NCBI GenBank assembly: GCA_030725745.1
Contig: JANRFH010000057.1
Span: 131,037-195,036 of the forward strand
From: Akkermansiaceae bacterium
GTDB taxonomy: Bacteria; Verrucomicrobiota; Verrucomicrobiia; Verrucomicrobiales; Akkermansiaceae
DNA: 64,000 nucleotides
Direction: 5' to 3'
The position numbers were made by a program, and so were the translations under genes. The notes beneath the pieces are model-generated. The model was not told the DNA's origin, searched no databases, and worked only from the letters and a program-made list of their open reading frames with translations. This document shows positions 60,473 to 64,000 of the stretch, in pieces. Each line of letters starts with the position of its first letter. Position 1 is the first letter of the stretch.

Positions 60473-62404
60473 ATGCACCTCTCTAGAAACTTCCTTTTCC
60501 TCAGCACCCTACTCACTTTGCAGCTCTCCGCTCAGCAAGGCATTCACCCGCTGATGAAAATGGAAAACGCCTACCCGGAAAATGAAGTCGCCCTAAAAAT
60601 CTCCGCGATGGCTTTCCAAGATCAGGATCTCTACCTCACCGTCTTCACCCCGGATCGCACCAACAAAGCCCCCTTCATGGAAGGCGAAGTCTTCCGCGTG
60701 ACAGGCCTCACCAGTAAAGAACCCATCCTCGCTGAAAAACTCATGGGCGGTCTCTACGAACCCACCGCCATCGCCTCTTTCAAAGGAAAAATCTACATCG
60801 GCGAAAAAGATAAGATCTCCCGCCTCGATGACAAAAACGGTGATGGTAAATATTCAGCCGACGAAAAAACAGTTCTCATCGACGGCCTCTCACAGCCAAA
60901 CTTCCACACCTACACCATCGGTTTCAAAATGATGGAAAGAGAGGGCAAAACCTACCTTTCCGGAAACCTCACCACCTCCATCCTACTCGGTGGCTCACGT
61001 GATTTCAATGTCACCGTGAACCCTAAAACACATCGAGGCTCCACCTTCATCTTCGGCCCCATCACCGGCTCGGAAACACCTGCCGATGTCGATATCGACT
61101 ACATCGCCGGAGGCTACCGCACACCCAACGGCTACACAGTCACCAGTGACGGAGCCGCCGTCGTCGTCGATAACCAAGGTATTTTCAACCCCACCAACGA
61201 ATTTATCCGCACAGAACAGGGCGGCTTCTACGGCCACTACCTCTTGAAACGAGATGACACCAATATCGCCGCATTCCAACCGGAAGACGTCGATTCAGAA
61301 ATCGGAGGCTCAAAACACCAACTCCCCCCCACAGTGCACATGCCGCAGCGAATCGTCGCACGCTCACCAGCAGAGCCCCTGGAACTCACCGATCTCAAAG
61401 GCCACCTCAGCGTCTACAACGGCCAGTTCCTCATCCCCGATGTTACCCTCGGCACCATGACCCGGATCTTTACAGAGCAAGTCGAAGGCACATGGCAGGG
61501 AGTAGTTTTCAAGCACTCTTCCGGCTACGACCCCAAAGGCGAAAACGGATTCACAGCCGGCCCCAACCGCCTCATCCAAGGCCCCGACAACAACTATTAC
61601 GTCGGCGGCATCGGCGAAGGCGGTCTCTGGAGAATCCTTGACGCACCCGGCGAACCATACACCGGCCTCCAGCGCTTATCATTCCGTAAAAAGGCTGAAG
61701 TCCCCGCCTCCTTCAACGAAATGGTAGCCGTCCGCAATACCGCCGAAGGCTTCGAAATCGAATTCTTCAAAGCACTTGAAAAAGCCCCTACCGTAGAAAT
61801 GCGCCATTGGACATACATCCCCACCAAAGGCTACGGCGGCTCTGAATTCGGTCGCGAAAATCTCACCGCAAAATCCACCACCCTCTCCGCCGATGGCAAG
61901 CGCCTCAGCATCGCCGTCGATGGGCTGCGCGACAACTCCTCACCATTTATCCAAGAAAAAGGATACTCTAACGAAAACGTCGGCTGGGTCGTGAACATCA
62001 AGATCAAAGACGAAAACCTTTGGGCATCCGAAGCATGGTATACCCTTATCAGTCATCAGGGAAAAACCTCAGATAAACCCATCGGCGAAAACAAAAGCAC
62101 TGCTGCCAAAGATCCCATAGGCTACGCGAAAACGATCCACGCCTCCGTTTGCGCAGCATGTCATGCCATTGATGGCCAGCAACTCGTCGGCCCCAATTTC
62201 CGTGGCCTCTTCGGCCGCGAACAAACCGTGATCGGAAAATCCGGAAAAAAGAAAAAAGTCACCGTAGATGAAAAATACCTCGTCCGCGCGATCATGGATC
62301 CCATGCGGGAATACCCAGAGGGCTTCCCCCCAGCAATGCCCGACCCAAACCTTCTGAATGAAGAAGCCGAAGCCATAGTAAAGTGGATCAAGACCCTCAA
62401 GTGA
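60473..62404 (+). CDS. exported propeller-like protein with a C-terminal cytochrome c domain
   Basis: A 643-aa exported protein. The signal peptide covers about residues 1-19 (NFLFLSTLLTLQLSAQQ). A long region follows with repeated Gly/Asp-rich loops (YEPTAIASFKGKIYIGEKDK, YYVGGIGEGGLWRI) like sorbosone/glucose-dehydrogenase-type propellers of this phylum. The cytochrome c end has heme site CAACH (about C560-H564) in IHASVCAACHAIDGQQLVGPN and ends with EAEAIVKWIKTL. Likely a periplasmic dehydrogenase that passes electrons to its own heme; the substrate is unknown. Start ATG 60473 preferred over GTG/ATG upstream. Confidence 0.82.
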   Translation: MHLSRNFLFLSTLLTLQLSAQQGIHPLMKMENAYPENEVALKISAMAFQDQDLYLTVFTPDRTNKAPFMEGEVFRVTGLTSKEPILAEKLMGGLYEPTAIASFKGKIYIGEKDKISRLDDKNGDGKYSADEKTVLIDGLSQPNFHTYTIGFKMMEREGKTYLSGNLTTSILLGGSRDFNVTVNPKTHRGSTFIFGPITGSETPADVDIDYIAGGYRTPNGYTVTSDGAAVVVDNQGIFNPTNEFIRTEQGGFYGHYLLKRDDTNIAAFQPEDVDSEIGGSKHQLPPTVHMPQRIVARSPAEPLELTDLKGHLSVYNGQFLIPDVTLGTMTRIFTEQVEGTWQGVVFKHSSGYDPKGENGFTAGPNRLIQGPDNNYYVGGIGEGGLWRILDAPGEPYTGLQRLSFRKKAEVPASFNEMVAVRNTAEGFEIEFFKALEKAPTVEMRHWTYIPTKGYGGSEFGRENLTAKSTTLSADGKRLSIAVDGLRDNSSPFIQEKGYSNENVGWVVNIKIKDENLWASEAWYTLISHQGKTSDKPIGENKSTAAKDPIGYAKTIHASVCAACHAIDGQQLVGPNFRGLFGREQTVIGKSGKKKKVTVDEKYLVRAIMDPMREYPEGFPPAMPDPNLLNEEAEAIVKWIKTLK

Positions 62405-62419
62405 GCAGGAACTAAACAC

Positions 62420-62956
62420 TCAGGGTTCCGTAACATGAATCGCTGTCGCATTCACCAAAAGTAAGTCCGTGGAAGACTGCTCTGCCACAACGCCCTTCAG
62501 AGTCACTTCACTCAGTTCCTTCAGCCCTCCTATACCTCTCAGCCCCCCGTCCAGGACGCGGCCGTCCTCGCCCAAGATCTGTATTGAGGCAGTACTCGCA
62601 AGCTTCAACTCCTTATCATCACAACACGCATCCCATGGTGTTTCACAACCATCACCTGGTATTTGATTACAAGGTGTCAGCTTCTCCGGATCTCCCAAAA
62701 TAAAAGACGCACGCCCGTCGACAAAAACCTTCCCCCTACCCATCAACTGACCTCTAAGAACTACCTCGTCCCCGGGCTTCGCTTTCAGCTTCACCGCATG
62801 AATCGCTTCCGCGTCCGCGAACGCTTCTTCGGTGAAAAATTTCTCTAATGAGGGATTTGCAGAACTAACGGATTCACTCGTTTCCGCCTGCTTCTTTTCA
62901 CAGGAAATTACGCTTAAAGATGCACATGCTAGGGCTAGGATCAGTTTTGTTTTCAT
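62420..62956 (-). CDS. lipoprotein with a conserved cysteine motif
   Basis: A 178-aa lipoprotein starting at ATG 62956 with the lipobox ASLSVISCEKKQ. The mature protein has a beta-rich body (GDEVVLRGQLMGRGKVFVDG) and a cysteine-rich insert CNQIPGDGCETPWDACCDDK with four Cys. The end is rich in strands (TLKGVVAEQSSTDLLLVNAT). I cannot name the family. It lies 19 bases after the FtsX-type permease gene in the same direction, so it could be the periplasmic partner of that transporter. Confidence 0.75.
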   Translation of the reverse strand: MKTKLILALACASLSVISCEKKQAETSESVSSANPSLEKFFTEEAFADAEAIHAVKLKAKPGDEVVLRGQLMGRGKVFVDGRASFILGDPEKLTPCNQIPGDGCETPWDACCDDKELKLASTASIQILGEDGRVLDGGLRGIGGLKELSEVTLKGVVAEQSSTDLLLVNATAIHVTEP

Positions 62957-62975
62957 GATGTATGTTGGTTGAAAT

Positions 62976-64000
62976 TTATGAACGAAGTGCTTTCGGAAGT
63001 GAAGGCTTGAGACAGCGGATCGCGGGTGGCACTGCGCCAAGAACCCCCAGCAAAATACCCGTCCCCAGCCCGGCAATCGCAACCTGCGGGGAAATGGAAA
63101 CCGTGAAAGCCCCGATGGAAAACGGAATCGTCCTGCCATCTAAAAACACCAGCGCAATCACCGAGGCCAGCAAAGTCCCGGCAAGGCAGGCGATCACACT
63201 CTCCTGCACTAGGCTAAAAAACACTGCCCCGCGACCGAACCCAATCGCCTGCAACGTCGCCAGCTCCCGGATGCGCGAGGCAAATGCCGCATACAAAGTA
63301 TTAAAACCGCCGAAAATAGCTCCCGCAGCCACCAGACCCGCAGTAATCCAAGTCATCACTCGCAGCGGCCGATAAAACGCGCCCAGCGCCGAATAATAAT
63401 CGCTTTCCCGCAGCGCCGTCAGTTCAAGATCCAGCCTCTGCTGACTGAACAACTCCACCTCAGAAAAATCCTTTGCTTCTTCCATCCGCAACACCACACA
63501 GGATGCCGTGTCTCTCTGCGCCAGCATATACAAATCACCCAGCACCGCCCAGACCTCCGATTCCATCACCGTCCCCGGTGCCGCGAAAATACCCGAAATT
63601 CTCATCTCTGAACCATCCAACTTCACAACTGAACCCACCTGCAATTTTTCCTCCGCAATCCCCAGCTTCCTCCAAGCCAAGCGCCCCACCATCACCTCTC
63701 CTGCTCCCGGAAACGTCCCCTCTAGCAAGCGCACCTCAGGATGCACCAACAACGCCCGTAAAGTCACCCCACGAAACAACCCCTGCCCCCTCGTCCCATC
63801 CTTTGCCTCCAGAAACGACATGTAATGAATTTCCGTCGAAGCCGCAGGAGTCCCCAACGCACTCAACACCCCCGGTATACCCGCCTCCGCAATCCCTCCC
63901 AACTGCGCCGCAACCTCACTCCGCTGAATACTTTCCTCACTCCCCGTCCCGATCAAAATCGCATTACGCGGAGATCCCGAAGCCGAAAGCACCCCCGCCA
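62976..64000 (-). CDS. FtsX/MacB-type ABC transporter permease (partial, cut by window edge)
   Basis: At least 338 residues are encoded, and the 5' end lies beyond the window. The visible part has a large periplasmic domain (to about residue 210) with EVMVGRLAWRKLGIAEEKLQ-type strands, and then the FtsX-like membrane domain: MTWITAGLVAAGAIFGGFNT, the segment FASRIRELATLQAIGFGRGA (the coupling-helix motif with RELATLQAIG), and two further helices. The first transmembrane helix is expected upstream. Members export lipoproteins, peptides or antibiotics, or work in mechanotransmission. Confidence 0.85.
   Translation of the reverse strand, partial: AGVLSASGSPRNAILIGTGSEESIQRSEVAAQLGGIAEAGIPGVLSALGTPAASTEIHYMSFLEAKDGTRGQGLFRGVTLRALLVHPEVRLLEGTFPGAGEVMVGRLAWRKLGIAEEKLQVGSVVKLDGSEMRISGIFAAPGTVMESEVWAVLGDLYMLAQRDTASCVVLRMEEAKDFSEVELFSQQRLDLELTALRESDYYSALGAFYRPLRVMTWITAGLVAAGAIFGGFNTLYAAFASRIRELATLQAIGFGRGAVFFSLVQESVIACLAGTLLASVIALVFLDGRTIPFSIGAFTVSISPQVAIAGLGTGILLGVLGAVPPAIRCLKPSLPKALRS

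Noticed and set aside
1..64000. CRISPR arrays, prophage, tRNA or rRNA genes
   Set aside because: No regularly spaced repeats, phage structural genes or tRNA-like cloverleaf sequences were noticed on reading; a tRNAscan or CRISPR finder run would be decisive.

Overview
The window looks like a chromosomal segment of a free-living, probably aquatic member of the Verrucomicrobiota (order Verrucomicrobiales is my best guess). This is inferred from gene content. There is a large c-type cytochrome of the DUF1587/1592/1588/1585 kind translationally coupled to a Tat-exported HXXSHH (DUF1552) protein. There are also a formylglycine sulfatase, a bacterial NaChBac-type sodium channel, a cyclic-di-AMP cyclase and many lipoproteins. 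Genes are dense on both strands and moderately GC-rich. I see no prophage, complete insertion sequence, CRISPR array, rRNA or tRNA gene.

Layout. 1-5 kb: SMUG-type uracil-DNA glycosylase, sodium channel, heme O synthase, sugar porter. 5-10 kb: divergent alanyl- and glycyl-tRNA synthetases, a small ferredoxin and DciA. 10-14 kb: a HAD-Nudix fusion overlapping folB, then mobA, a TPR protein and a DEAD-box helicase. 14-19 kb: sulfatase, a secreted Lon-type protease domain, a membrane protein and a GT1 glycosyltransferase. 19-20.4 kb: an accessory patch (75-aa protein plus nucleotidyltransferase, HNH nuclease). 20.8-23.7 kb: nuoM-nuoN only. 24-28.5 kb: thrC, thrB, a beta-CASP RNase, a zinc ribbon and rpsT. 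28.6-31.5 kb: L,D-transpeptidase, cellulose-synthase-like GT2, a secreted protein. 31.6-37 kb: gamma carbonic anhydrase, an alginate-lyase-like gene broken by an amber codon, a bifunctional nuclease, an M29 peptidase, a GH128-like hydrolase. 37-41 kb: the cytochrome/DUF1552 pair. 40.8-44.5 kb: a four-gene Mn/Zn ABC importer behind a DtxR/MntR-like palindrome. 44.5-51 kb: zinc-ribbon membrane protein, tilS, a TrhO-RluA fusion, parB and a CCA-adding enzyme. 51-56 kb: MOSC protein, a minimal CdaR-like peptide, cdaA, sufT, purB, a DUF2062 protein. 56-64 kb: uppP, M3 oligopeptidase, murG, a cytochrome-tailed propeller protein, a lipoprotein and a partial FtsX-type permease.

Functional themes. Cell-envelope genes: uppP, murG, L,D-transpeptidase, GT2, cdaA. 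tRNA and translation genes: alaS, glyS, tilS, cca, trhO-rluA, rpsT. Pterin genes: HAD-Nudix, folB, mobA. Polysaccharide genes: sulfatase, GH128-like, alginate lyase remnant, DUF1592 pair.

The most unusual layer is intergenic. At least seven families of short repeats recur. Many sit as mirror-image arms around a short spacer, or lie directly before a start codon or just after a stop codon. One has base changes that preserve its stem. One supplies the last codons of one gene and the start codon of the next. One lies inside a peptidase gene. No database search or folding program was run; all family names come from motifs read by eye.
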